Assembly (NCBI GenBank): GCA_902363145.1
Contig: CABIZB010000006.1
Span: 69,416-133,415, forward strand
Reading direction: 5' to 3'
Origin: Oscillospiraceae bacterium
Lineage (GTDB): Bacteria; Bacillota; Clostridia; Oscillospirales; Ruminococcaceae
DNA: 64,000 nucleotides
Position numbers and translations under genes: made by a program. The notes beneath the pieces were generated by a model that made no database searches, had not been told where the DNA came from, and saw only the letters and a program-made list of their open reading frames with translations. Positions 33,791-41,930 of this stretch are shown here, piece after piece. How positions within the stretch are numbered: position 1 is the first letter of the stretch; each line of letters begins with the position of its first letter.

Positions 33791-35447
33791 ATGCTATCTT
33801 TATACAAGAGTGTCCACCTCGATGCAGGTTGACGGATACAGCTTGGATGCCCAGCGTGACAAGCTGCGGAAGTATGCGGCATACGAGGATATGATCGTTG
33901 CCGGGGAGTATTCTGACGAGGGCTTTTCCGGAAAGAACATTCAAGGGCGGCAGGAGTTTCAACGGATGCTGAATGACATCCAGGACGGCAAAGATGATGT
34001 TTCTTATGTGTTGGTCTTTAAGCTGTCCCGATTTGGCAGAAATGCAGCGGACGTTCTGAATTCTTTGCAACTCATGCAGGATTTCGGTGTCAATCTGATC
34101 TGCGTGGAGGATGGCATTGACAGCTCCAAGGATGCAGGAAAGCTGATGATCTCTGTGCTGTCTGCGGTGGCAGAGATTGAGCGAGAAAATATCCGCACAC
34201 AGACAATGGCAGGACGTGAGCAAAAGGCTCGTGAGGGCAAATGGAACGGCGGTTTCGCTCCATATGGATACAAACTGGAAAATGGAAACCTTGTCATTGC
34301 AGAGGATGAAGTGGAAGTAATTCGTGTCATTTATGACCGCTACATTCACACTAATGAGGGTGTTGCAGGAGTTGCAAAATATCTGAACCGCAATGGTTAT
34401 ACTAAGAAACTAAGACAGAATAATACCATTCCGGGATTTTCAAGAGATTTTGTGAAAAATGTATTGTACAATCCTGTTTATATGGGAAAGATTGCTTACG
34501 GCAGACGAAGAACAGAAAAGAAACAGGGTACAAGAAACGAGATGCACGTGGTTGAGCAGTCGGAGTTCCCGGTTTATGAAGGACAACACGAAGCTATCAT
34601 TTCCGAAGAGGATTGGTATCTGGCACAGGAAAAGCGCAAGATCAATTCTTTTAAGCGGGAAAAGGTTAACAATCCAGACCACGCACACATCCTGTCCGGT
34701 ATCTTGAAATGCCCATGCTGCGGAAAGAGTATGTACGGCAATATCGCCAAGGCGCACAGCAAGGACAAGAAAACACGGTATTATTACTACTGCAAAAATA
34801 CGGTAACACCTACCGGGCATGAGTGCAGTTTCCGTCTGAATATCGAGCAGACGGAAATCAACAAATTTGTGGCGAAGGTTATCTCCGCTATGGTCAACAA
34901 TCCACGGTTTGTAGAAGCGATTCAGGCGAAAATCGGAACAGCAGTTGATACAGAAGATATGGAACGGCAGATTGCTGTCCTACAAGGGCGGCTAAAGCAA
35001 GCCTTTGGAACGAAAAGCCGCTTGGAGCGTCAGATGGATACCTTGGACATCAATGATGCCCACTATGACAGAAAGATTTTGGACTTGCAGCGCCGCTATG
35101 ATGAGCAGTATGACACCATAGAGGAAATCGAAGTTCAGATTGGCGAATTGCAAAGTCAGATCCGCAGCATCCAGCAGGAGAAGATTTCCGGAGACAATAT
35201 CTATCGCTTGTTGCTGGCATTTGATGAAGTCTACCATTCCGCAACGGAAGCGGAGCAGAAGGAGTTTATGAAGGCCTTTATCGAGCGAATTGAGATGTTC
35301 CCGGAGAAAAGGAAAGACGGAAGCTGGATAAAGAAGATCGTATTCAATTTTCCTGTGCCTGTTGATGGTGAGGAAGTGAAAGAACTTCCCTTGGAAACTG
35401 AAACAACTGTCGAATGTGTTTGTTTGATGGAGAGAGGAATAATATGA
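33753..35447 (+). CDS. Large serine recombinase (integrase/excisionase of the element)
   Basis: 564 aa. The resolvase domain has YLYTRVSTSMQ with the nucleophilic Ser near residue 21; Arg-rich LSRFGRN and the long helix follow. The recombinase domain is at about 180-310, a zinc ribbon (CPCCGKSMYGN...CSF) at about 325-370, then a coiled coil (about 400-475). The start is uncertain: ATG 33753 has AAGGAAG only 2-4 nt away. The last residues TVECVCLMERGII resemble the normal end of RlmD-type proteins (HVETVVLL), which fits the gene running through attR into the displaced host sequence. Confidence 0.92.
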   Translation: MREVEILKKKQLKCYLYTRVSTSMQVDGYSLDAQRDKLRKYAAYEDMIVAGEYSDEGFSGKNIQGRQEFQRMLNDIQDGKDDVSYVLVFKLSRFGRNAADVLNSLQLMQDFGVNLICVEDGIDSSKDAGKLMISVLSAVAEIERENIRTQTMAGREQKAREGKWNGGFAPYGYKLENGNLVIAEDEVEVIRVIYDRYIHTNEGVAGVAKYLNRNGYTKKLRQNNTIPGFSRDFVKNVLYNPVYMGKIAYGRRRTEKKQGTRNEMHVVEQSEFPVYEGQHEAIISEEDWYLAQEKRKINSFKREKVNNPDHAHILSGILKCPCCGKSMYGNIAKAHSKDKKTRYYYYCKNTVTPTGHECSFRLNIEQTEINKFVAKVISAMVNNPRFVEAIQAKIGTAVDTEDMERQIAVLQGRLKQAFGTKSRLERQMDTLDINDAHYDRKILDLQRRYDEQYDTIEEIEVQIGELQSQIRSIQQEKISGDNIYRLLLAFDEVYHSATEAEQKEFMKAFIERIEMFPEKRKDGSWIKKIVFNFPVPVDGEEVKELPLETETTVECVCLMERGII

Positions 35448-35486
35448 ACACTAACACAAGCAAAAGGGGAAAGGGCAAAGTAAGGT

Positions 35487-36269
35487 ATGGATAACATAAA
35501 TATATCATCAAACGAAATACTTTTAATAGCAATAGCACTTGTAGTTTTATTTTCTATTTTTTTAACTTCTTGTTTGATCTCAAAAAAAGAAGAGAGAATT
35601 GAAAATGAAAGAAGAGAAGAGAGATGTAATGCTGTTGCCAAAGCTATCGTTATAAGTACAGATTACATAAATATCCGTGACGAATTTATGGAAAATGTTT
35701 TTGGAACAACAAAATATGTTCAATCGCTAAACGTTTCCTCAACACTTGTAAATAATTTTAACAGTATAAAGCAACTTGATTATCTGGTAAAATATTTTAA
35801 AATGCGCATAGACGAAAACACCCTCGAATACCTCATCAAATTGGAAAACACGACCAAAAAGATGTATGATTCTGCTGATAAAAATGAGCTGCCATATAAA
35901 TATTTTTACAAATATATTCCAAGGTTCGTTATGAAATATACATCAGCTGCGGGACGTTCTTCTTACAAAAGCCGTGTAATTCTTGACCCTGAAACGATTG
36001 CAGAATTCAGAACCAAAATTGAAGAACTTGTCAATAATCAAAGCACATCTAACTATCAAAGACGGCTTATGACACCTGCATTACGTAAGCAAATAATGCA
36101 AAGAGACAATTATACATGTCAATGCTGTGGAAACAGCATCTATAATGAGCCAAATTTATTGCTGGAAGTTGACCACATCGTCCCTGTAAGCAGAGGCGGC
36201 AAAACAATACCAAGCAATTTGCAGACATTGTGCTGGAAGTGCAACAGAAATAAATCTGACAGGCTGTAA
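35487..36269 (+). CDS. Membrane-anchored HNH endonuclease
   Basis: 260 aa. One TM helix at residues 8-27 (LLIAIALVVLFSIFLTSCLI) is followed by a charged helical region and a C-terminal HNH domain: CQCCGN near residue 211, LEVDHIVPVSRGGKT near 227, CWKCNRNKSD at the end. The metal-binding His, Asn and paired cysteines are present. It is clearly richer in A/T codons than the flanking chromosome. It sits just outside the right end of the mobilizable element, so it is either remnant cargo of another insertion or a resident defence or degradative nuclease. Substrate unknown. Confidence 0.85.
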   Translation: MDNINISSNEILLIAIALVVLFSIFLTSCLISKKEERIENERREERCNAVAKAIVISTDYINIRDEFMENVFGTTKYVQSLNVSSTLVNNFNSIKQLDYLVKYFKMRIDENTLEYLIKLENTTKKMYDSADKNELPYKYFYKYIPRFVMKYTSAAGRSSYKSRVILDPETIAEFRTKIEELVNNQSTSNYQRRLMTPALRKQIMQRDNYTCQCCGNSIYNEPNLLLEVDHIVPVSRGGKTIPSNLQTLCWKCNRNKSDRL

Positions 36270-36291
36270 AAAGGAAGCAAAGATCTCATGA

Positions 36292-36320
36292 TTGACACCC
36301 CCGCACGCAGGTGATATAAT
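36292..36320 (+). promoter_or_regulatory. SigA-type promoter of the patatin gene
   Basis: TTGACA (36292-36297), 17-bp spacer, TATAAT (36315-36320): both boxes match consensus. The start codon of the next gene is 30 bp downstream, giving a very short leader. Confidence 0.9.
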
Positions 36321-36349
36321 AGAAAGAAAAAAAGAAAGCAGGCAAAAAA

Positions 36350-37186
36350 ATGACAGGACTTGTACTTGAGGGCGGAACCTTCAGAGGAACATTCTCCGCC
36401 GGGTTCATGGACGCTCTTATTGAAGAAAACATCGAATTTCCGTACATAGTGGGAGTTTCTGCGGGAATATCCAACGCCGCCTCCTACGTGTCAAAGCAGT
36501 TCGGACGAAATCTTGAGATATTCAAAAAATACCGCAACGACAAGCGGTATGTGGGCGCAGGGAATTATATGCGCTGCAAAAGCTATTTCGGACTGGACTT
36601 CGTTTATGACGAGATACCCAACAAGCTTGTGCCCTTTGACTACGAGGAATATCACAAATACAAAGGCCACTTCCTTGTGGGCGTGACCAATGCCGAAACG
36701 GGCAAGTTTGAGTGCTTTGACGGCATCAGGGACACCGACAAGTGGCAGTATCTCAGGGCGTCATGCGCTATTCCCGGCTATTTTCCGCCCATAATGATAA
36801 ACGGCAAACCCTATTTTGACGGCGGACTTGCTTCTCCCATCTGCGTAAAGCAGGCGCTTAAAGACGGCTGCTCAAAGACGGTTATAATCCTCACCCAGCC
36901 CAAGGGCTTTGTAAAAAAATGCGGCAAGGGCAATATTGTCATGAGCCAGCTCATAAAGTCAAAATACCCCGCAATGGAGATGCCGCTCCTTGCCCGCCAC
37001 AAGCTTTACAACAATCAGATACAGTTCTGCGAGGAACTGGAAAGACGTGGCAAGGCGCTGATATTCCGTCCCTCCGAGGCGCTGGACAGCTTCCAGAAAA
37101 ACACCTCAGAGCTGGAGCGCTACTGGAAAATGGGCTATGACCTTGCCAAGGCAAACGCCGACCGCATAAGAGATTTTATGAACTGA
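36350..37186 (+). CDS. Patatin-like phospholipase
   Basis: 278 aa. Acyl hydrolase with a Ser-Asp dyad: oxyanion GGTFRGTF near residue 8, nucleophile elbow GVSAG near 37 (GxSxG), and catalytic DGG near 162. The length and YjjU/RssA-type layout match the Firmicutes patatin subgroup (DUF6363 C-terminus, where ELERYWKMGYDLA near the end fits). Acts on membrane lipids or acyl esters; true substrate unknown. Transcribed from its own consensus promoter. Confidence 0.9.
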   Translation: MTGLVLEGGTFRGTFSAGFMDALIEENIEFPYIVGVSAGISNAASYVSKQFGRNLEIFKKYRNDKRYVGAGNYMRCKSYFGLDFVYDEIPNKLVPFDYEEYHKYKGHFLVGVTNAETGKFECFDGIRDTDKWQYLRASCAIPGYFPPIMINGKPYFDGGLASPICVKQALKDGCSKTVIILTQPKGFVKKCGKGNIVMSQLIKSKYPAMEMPLLARHKLYNNQIQFCEELERRGKALIFRPSEALDSFQKNTSELERYWKMGYDLAKANADRIRDFMN

Positions 37187-37262
37187 TATATTCTGCTTTC
37201 ATGTGCATAATAATGTTAACGCCGCACGATGTACGGCATATGCAATGAAAGGAATGTATATT

Positions 37263-37433
37263 ATGGAAAAAAACGGACTTAACGCCCTTTTAAATTCAAA
37301 CAGACAGGCAAAGACATTTTTCGGCTCGCTGCCCGATTATGTTCAGGGCGGCATAATGCTCCGCTCGGAAGAGATAACCTCCGAAGAGGAGCTTCACAAA
37401 TGCGCCGACAGCATCTTTGCGGAGTTTGAATAA
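37263..37433 (+). CDS. Small conserved-looking protein
   Basis: 56 aa, MEKNGLNALLNSNRQAKTFFGSL..., with GAAAGGAA 9 nt upstream of the ATG. Acidic C-terminal helix. The sequence resembles small uncharacterised proteins found before DUF4250 genes in Clostridia. No function known. Confidence 0.6.
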   Translation: MEKNGLNALLNSNRQAKTFFGSLPDYVQGGIMLRSEEITSEEELHKCADSIFAEFE

Positions 37434-37457
37434 GGGTACTCTGAAAGGAAAATCAAA

Positions 37458-37631
37458 ATGCTGCCAAACGACCCCATCATGCTTATGAGCGTGGTAAACA
37501 CCAAGCTCAGGGACATTTATCCCTCTCTTGAACGTCTCTGTGACGATCTTGACATCTCCGAAAAGGAGCTTACGGACAAGCTCTGTGCCGCAGGCTTCAC
37601 CTATGACCCTGAGCAGAATCAGTTCAAATAA
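37458..37631 (+). CDS. DUF4250 protein
   Basis: 57 aa: MLPNDPIMLMSVVNTKLRD..., LDISEKELTDKL and the end YDPEQNQFK match DUF4250, a short Clostridial family with a helix-turn-helix look. GAAAGGAA precedes the ATG. It lies 24 bp after the small gene before it and ends directly before a strong terminator. Function unknown, identification good. Confidence 0.8.
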   Translation: MLPNDPIMLMSVVNTKLRDIYPSLERLCDDLDISEKELTDKLCAAGFTYDPEQNQFK

Positions 37632-37632
37632 T

Positions 37633-37678
37633 AAAGAATGGCTGTATCGAAGAAATACTTTCGATACAGCCATTCTTT
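37633..37678. terminator. Bidirectional terminator
   Basis: Perfect 19-bp stem (37633-37651 with 37660-37678) and 8-nt loop between converging genes. The NUDIX stop codon lies inside the right arm. T runs are short on both sides, but stem strength makes termination likely both ways. Confidence 0.8.
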
Positions 37679-38084
37679 ATAAACATATAGCGCTTCTTGC
37701 CTTGTTCACGATAGTCTTGTCGTTTTCATAGGTGAGCATCTGGACGGCGTGACCGATATCCACCCATCTTATCTCGGCGATCTCGTCCTCCTGAGGGACG
37801 TAATCGAAGGTCTTTGCCTTGGCTATGAAATAGACCACTACCTTCTGGGTGTCCTTTCTGGGAAAATAGGTCACAGTTTCACGGAATGTGGGGTCGATGA
37901 GGACATCAAGCGACGTTTCCTCCTTTATCTCACGCAGAGCCGTCTCGACCTCTGTCTCGCCCTGCTCAACGTGCCCCTTTGGAAAAGACCAGTGACCGCT
38001 GTTAATGTGTTTTATAAGCAGTATTTCCGTGTTCCCGTGGTGCTTGCGATAGACTATTGCGCCGCAGGACTTTTCATAGGTCAT
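37677..38084 (-). CDS. NUDIX hydrolase (Ap4A hydrolase-like)
   Basis: 135 aa. The NUDIX box is complete: GHVEQGETEVETALREIKEETSLDV near residues 37-59 (GX5EX7REUXEEXGU pattern with T for the last G). The N-terminal SCGAIVYRK and the preceding WSFPKGH are typical of asymmetric diadenosine tetraphosphatases. It hydrolyses nucleoside diphosphates linked to another group; the exact substrate is a family-based guess. Confidence 0.88.
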   Translation of the reverse strand: MTYEKSCGAIVYRKHHGNTEILLIKHINSGHWSFPKGHVEQGETEVETALREIKEETSLDVLIDPTFRETVTYFPRKDTQKVVVYFIAKAKTFDYVPQEDEIAEIRWVDIGHAVQMLTYENDKTIVNKARSAICL

Positions 38085-38210
38085 ATATGTAGCACATCTC
38101 CCTTTCCGAATAGAATTTTAAATTAGTATAATTATACCATAAAAAAATCGTTTTGTCTGCACTTTTTATAAAAAACATAAAAAAATTACGTTTTATTTTT
38201 TGTGACTTAA

Positions 38211-38290
38211 TTTTTGGCGGCATGTTGCCGCTGCCGCCTCGTTGATTCGTTTTGTACAAGCATATCATTTGCAGCTCGGTAACTTTCATT
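38211..38290 (-). repeat. Third copy of the intergenic repeat
   Basis: Read on the minus strand it begins GTTACCGAGCTGCA (complement of 38270-38283), continues with an ATCAACGAGGCGG block and ends TGCCGCC followed by AAAAA, the same order and nearly the same spacing as the unit at 5746-5828. The right part forms a GGCGGCA/TGCCGCC hairpin. It lies in the gap between NUDIX and padR, outside any gene. Confidence 0.65.
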
Positions 38291-38382
38291 TGTACAGGGA
38301 TAGAATCCTGTCATTTACATCATGCCCTGCCGTTCCGACACATATGCTTTAAAGTTTGATATTAGCATTTTATATTACTATA

Positions 38383-38482
38383 AGTATAATTACAGTAATA
38401 TTATACTATTATCAATCAAAGATTAAAATCAGATTACAACTTGCCGAGATACCTTGACAGGAGAAGTATCTAATATTATAAT
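38383..38482 (+). promoter_or_regulatory. padR promoter and upstream inverted repeat
   Basis: TTGACA (38454-38459), 17-bp spacer, TATAAT (38477-38482), both perfect. Upstream lies AGTATAAT (38383-38390) and its complement ATTATACT (38400-38407), 9 bp apart, a candidate operator though rather far from the -35. The rest of the 430-bp gap (38085-38517) holds only the repeat at 38211 and AT-rich sequence. Confidence 0.8.
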
Positions 38483-38517
38483 AATAGCATAGGAAATAAA
38501 CGGAAAGAAGGTGCGTG

Positions 38518-38877
38518 ATGTCAGTTGCATCCGACCTTATACGAGGTCACACGGACACAATAATACTTTCCCTGCTTATCATCGGGGACAGCTACGGATA
38601 TAAGATAAACAAGGACATAATGCGTCTCACGGGGAACCGCTTTGAGTTCAAGGAAGCCACGCTTTACAGCGCTTTCAGGCGGCTGGAGCAGGCAGGTCTC
38701 ATCGTCTCCTACTGGGGCGAAGAGGCTGTGGGCGCACGGCGCAAATACTACACCATCACCGATGCGGGACGGAAGCAGTACAAAGAAAACATTTCCGACT
38801 GGGAACGCACAAGGGCGGTAGTGGATAACCTGCTTTATGCGCCCAGGAACGAGGGGAAAGAAAATGGCACTGAATAA
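38518..38877 (+). CDS. PadR-family transcriptional regulator
   Basis: 119 aa. Winged helix of the PadR type: HTDTIILSLLIIGDSYGYKINKDI near residue 11, EATLYSAFRRLEQAGLI and ARRKYYTITDAGRKQY (the conserved wing). ATG 38518 is preferred to GTG 38515 by spacing to AAGAAGG. PadR regulators are usually repressors of the membrane proteins encoded beside them, and here a permease-prefix protein follows after one inserted gene. Its end overlaps the next gene by 14 bp. Confidence 0.92.
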   Translation: MSVASDLIRGHTDTIILSLLIIGDSYGYKINKDIMRLTGNRFEFKEATLYSAFRRLEQAGLIVSYWGEEAVGARRKYYTITDAGRKQYKENISDWERTRAVVDNLLYAPRNEGKENGTE

Positions 38878-39418
38878 GCAAGACCTGATAAACGGCTTTT
38901 GCAAGGCAGGGATAAACAAGGGGGACGAGATAGAAGTCCACAGCTCCCTGAGCAGCTTCGGATATGTTGACGGCGGAGCAGAGAACGTTATCTCCGCCCT
39001 GAAAGAGGCTGTGGGAGATAACGGCAGCATTTTTATGCCCGCTCTGCGGCTCAGTCCCGAGCTTCCTCTGACAGAAGAGGACAAAAAAGCGGGCATCACC
39101 TCAAAGATAAAAATTCTCCCCGAAAACAGGACGCACAGCGCCATGGGCATAATTGCCGACACCTTCAGAATGATGCCCGACACTGTCACGGGCGACGGGA
39201 TATTTGCAGTATCGGGCTGGGGACGAAACGCCAATGAAGCAGGCGAGCCGCCCGTAAAGCCATGGTATTCCATTCAGGCTCAGGCATATGAAAAGGGGCT
39301 TATCCGAGAGGGATACATAGGCAGCTGCAAATATATGTGCTTTGGCATATGGGACGTTGTAGGTCTGTACAGGCAGGCACTTGAGACCGACCCGCCGGGG
39401 CTGTACGGTCTGAGATAA
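38864..39418 (+). CDS. Shortened AAC(3)-like acetyltransferase
   Basis: 184 aa versus about 260 for aminoglycoside N3-acetyltransferases. The N-terminal part matches the family: HSSLSSFGYVDGGAENVISAL near 26 and HSAMGIIADTFRMMPD near 89, then AVSGWGRNA. The region that in the family carries the acetyl-CoA site and catalytic His (GVGHDSNT...H-type) is missing; the C-terminal 55 residues (KPWYSIQAQAYEKGL...) do not follow the pattern. GAGGGGAAAG precedes the ATG. Probably not a resistance enzyme; it may be degenerate or have a new role in this padR operon. Confidence 0.7.
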   Translation: MALNKQDLINGFCKAGINKGDEIEVHSSLSSFGYVDGGAENVISALKEAVGDNGSIFMPALRLSPELPLTEEDKKAGITSKIKILPENRTHSAMGIIADTFRMMPDTVTGDGIFAVSGWGRNANEAGEPPVKPWYSIQAQAYEKGLIREGYIGSCKYMCFGIWDVVGLYRQALETDPPGLYGLR

Positions 39419-39436
39419 TGAAAGGAATGAGATTCG

Positions 39437-40135
39437 ATGAAAAATTCACTTAAAGCATATGTTGACGGATTGTTTGCGGACGCTGTTCCAAGCCCTGCGC
39501 TGGAAGAGCTTCACGATGAGATACTTTCCAATCTTTCCGAGCGCTATGATGACTGCATAAAAGCGGGAATGTCTCCCCAGAGAGCATTTACCGCCGTTAT
39601 CGGCACCATGGGCGACGTAAGCGGACTTATCGCACAGGTTAGCGGTTCGGGAGTACATGAGGTTGGCATATTTGAAAAAATATCCCCCAAGAGCAGACTT
39701 TTTGAGAAATACGCATATGTATTTACAGAGGATAACCTTAAATCAATAAAGGGCGCAGTTATATCTGTGATGTGGCTGGCAATAGTCATCATTTACTTCC
39801 TTGTAAGCTTCCTCTATGGCGGCTGGACAGTCACATGGCTCATTTTTGTCGTAGGCGCTGCGCTGACGGTGGCAGTGAACACCGCCTCAAAGATCATGAA
39901 ATACAGCAGGGCAGGCGACGACCCCGAAAGCAGGATAAAGCTTCTTTCCACAGTTGAGGGCGGCGTTACCTCCATCATGTGGCTTGCCATTGTGATAGTG
40001 TACTTTATCGGCAGCTTCGCTTCACGCAGATGGGAAATTTCATGGCTCATATTCGTTGTGGGCGCTGCGGCGCAGATAATCATCAGCCTTGTTTTCAAAA
40101 TTCAGAAAAGCAGATTTAATACTAATCACCAATAA
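39437..40135 (+). CDS. Permease-prefix-domain membrane protein
   Basis: 232 aa. An N-terminal helical 'permease prefix domain 1' (MKNSLKAYVDGLFADAV... EELHDEILSNLSERYDDCIKAGMSPQRAF) precedes two similar pairs of TM helices (about 105-145 and 175-215), each with SIMWLAIVIVYF and WLIFVVGAA, suggesting internal duplication. Such proteins are standard partners of PadR regulators. The last five residues and stop lie inside the palindromic element at 40119-40220. Confidence 0.8.
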   Translation: MKNSLKAYVDGLFADAVPSPALEELHDEILSNLSERYDDCIKAGMSPQRAFTAVIGTMGDVSGLIAQVSGSGVHEVGIFEKISPKSRLFEKYAYVFTEDNLKSIKGAVISVMWLAIVIIYFLVSFLYGGWTVTWLIFVVGAALTVAVNTASKIMKYSRAGDDPESRIKLLSTVEGGVTSIMWLAIVIVYFIGSFASRRWEISWLIFVVGAAAQIIISLVFKIQKSRFNTNHQ

Positions 40136-40220
40136 AACTATAGACAAAAAATCATCGCATAATCCATATACGCAAGATCATGCTCAGTTTTTTGTATAGT
40201 TTTTAATTGGTGCTTAGTAT
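40119..40220. repeat. 102-bp palindromic element
   Basis: Outer arms 40119-40152 and 40187-40220 are imperfect complements over about 34 bp (left starts ATACTAATCACCAAT, right ends ATTGGTGCTTAGTAT). It begins inside the preceding gene, whose stop codon (40133-40135) it supplies. A short relative with the same ends is at 45458-45493. This is the form expected of a small non-autonomous (MITE-like) element. Confidence 0.75.
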
Positions 40221-40241
40221 AAATTCGGAAAGGAAATCATT

Positions 40242-40514
40242 ATGAAAGGACTAAGGCGCAGGGATATTGCGGTAATGGTCATCGTTTTTTCGGCGGCGGT
40301 ATGGCTGGCGGGAATGATGCGCTCGTTCCTGCTGAGTGAGATTGCTGAAAGGCTTCTTCCCCATGTGATATCGCAGGCTGCGGAAAGCTCTGACGGCAAT
40401 GAAGCACAGTTCTCGCTCAAAGCAGGCGATACAGTTCTGCGCATATACACAAGTCCCGACAACAAACTGCACATCTCCCGACAGGAGCATCAGAACTGTC
40501 AGGAAAAACAATAA
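40242..40514 (+). CDS. Small membrane protein of unknown function
   Basis: 90 aa. One hydrophobic segment near residues 9-28 (IAVMVIVFSAAVWLAGMMRSF), then a soluble tail with a beta-like stretch (GDTVLRIYTSPDNKLHIS). GGAAAGGAA site upstream. Short and poorly conserved; might be a divisome- or regulator-type membrane peptide. Function unknown. Confidence 0.6.
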   Translation: MKGLRRRDIAVMVIVFSAAVWLAGMMRSFLLSEIAERLLPHVISQAAESSDGNEAQFSLKAGDTVLRIYTSPDNKLHISRQEHQNCQEKQ

Positions 40515-40546
40515 ATCGGTGCAGTGTAACATGAAAGGAACAATCA

Positions 40547-41866
40547 ATGAACACCCCCATAAAGGATTTTACTGATAATTACGCAAAGAGCGGGATAATC
40601 CGTGCCCATATGCCGGGGCACAAAGGGAAATTTCTCCTTACCGAGTTTGATATAACCGAGATAAAGGGCGCCGACAGTCTTTTCGAAGCGGACGGCATCA
40701 TTGCCGAAAGCGAGAAAAACACCTCGGAGATATTTCATTCCTACAAGACACTTTACTCCGCAGGCGGCTCTACTCTCTGCATTTTCACAATGCTTGCCAT
40801 GTGCCTTATGAACGGCAAAAACCGCCGTGTGGCTGCCGTTCGCAACTGCCACAGGTCTTTTCTCAATGCCTGCGTGTTCCTTGACGCAGAGGTGGAATGG
40901 ATATATCCCGAATATGAAAACACCCTTGTTTCGGGAAAAATAACTCCCGAAGCAGTGGAAAGGGCCATAGAAAAGTCCTCCCCAGCCTGCGTATATCTCA
41001 CCTCGCCCGATTATCTGGGGCATATGACCGAGATAGACGGGATCGCAGATATCTGCCATAAACACGGTGTGATGCTGCTGGTGGATAACGCTCACGGGGC
41101 ATATCTCAATTTCATAGGCGAGCCGCCCATGCACCCCAATTACCACGGTGCCGATATGTGCTGCGACAGCGCCCACAAAACTCTCCCTGCCCTGACGGGT
41201 GGGGCATATCTGCATATAAACAACCCCAAAGCGGAAAAGTACGAGGGCTATGCCAAGGAGATAATGTCCATGTTCGGCTCCACAAGCCCCTCGTATCTTA
41301 TCATGCGCTCCCTGGACGAATGTGCCGATTTTATGGACACAAGGGCAGGCAAATATTTTAACGAGATGAAGCTTGCGGCGGATAAGGTAAAGTCTCTCCT
41401 TTCTCCCGTGTGGCACATTGAGGACACGGAAGCGGGCAAGCTTACTTTATTCACCCCGCCCTGCGGATATACGGGCACGGAGCTTGCGGACATTTTACGT
41501 GAATATAAGATAGAATGTGAATATGCCGACCACACTCACATCGTTCTTATGCTGACAGGGCTTTCGGCAGATGAGATAACATACATAGGCAAGGTGATAT
41601 CAAACCTCCCCCAGCCGAGGATATTTGTCCCAACGCCAAAGATAAAAAGCTTTTCGCCCCTTGAAAAGGCTATGAGCATTCGTGAAGCGGCATTTTCCGA
41701 CAGCGAGGAAATATCCGTATCCGATGCGGCAGGCAAAATTTGCGCCAGAGCCGTATCCTGCTGCCCTCCCGGGATTGCGGCAGTTGTGGGCGGAGAAATT
41801 TTTTCCGAGAAAAGCATAAATATTTTGAAAAACTATAGCATTTTTAAAGTAAATGTGGTAAAATGA
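40547..41866 (+). CDS. Orn/Lys/Arg decarboxylase-family PLP enzyme (YaaO-like)
   Basis: 439 aa. Aminotransferase-fold decarboxylase of the group lacking the N-terminal wing domain. HMPGHKGKF near residue 21, LLVDNAHGAYL near 175 (Asp contacting PLP), DSAHKTLPALTGGAYL near 206 with the PLP-binding Lys. A shorter C-terminal domain follows. Substrate (arginine, lysine or ornithine) not determined. Its place just before darA-holB-ricT matches the yaaO position in Firmicutes, although tmk is missing here. Confidence 0.88.
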   Translation: MNTPIKDFTDNYAKSGIIRAHMPGHKGKFLLTEFDITEIKGADSLFEADGIIAESEKNTSEIFHSYKTLYSAGGSTLCIFTMLAMCLMNGKNRRVAAVRNCHRSFLNACVFLDAEVEWIYPEYENTLVSGKITPEAVERAIEKSSPACVYLTSPDYLGHMTEIDGIADICHKHGVMLLVDNAHGAYLNFIGEPPMHPNYHGADMCCDSAHKTLPALTGGAYLHINNPKAEKYEGYAKEIMSMFGSTSPSYLIMRSLDECADFMDTRAGKYFNEMKLAADKVKSLLSPVWHIEDTEAGKLTLFTPPCGYTGTELADILREYKIECEYADHTHIVLMLTGLSADEITYIGKVISNLPQPRIFVPTPKIKSFSPLEKAMSIREAAFSDSEEISVSDAAGKICARAVSCCPPGIAAVVGGEIFSEKSINILKNYSIFKVNVVK

Positions 41867-41930
41867 TAATGTATAGCTGTATCATATTGCTATACTGTAA
41901 GATTTGATTTTATGCAAAGGAACTGATCCT

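Larger units (their letters stand above)
19065..35412. mobile_element. Integrative mobilizable element in the 3' end of the rlmD-type gene
   Basis: About 16.3 kb. The left junction lies in or next to GTGGAG (19065-19070), where the host methyltransferase frame passes into the foreign tail; the right junction lies near GTCGAA (35409-35414) within the last codons of the serine recombinase gene. Cargo: DUF6061, ABC transporter, IS110 copy, two-component system, three minus-strand genes, primase/helicase pair, MobV with oriT, HTH and recombinase. There is a relaxase but no type IV secretion gene, so it should move only with a helper conjugation system. Exact ends cannot be fixed because serine integrases share only a very short core. 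Confidence 0.8.

Noticed and set aside
38864..39418. Functional aminoglycoside resistance gene
   Set aside because: The protein is about 80 residues short and lacks the catalytic region, so a resistance call is not supported.
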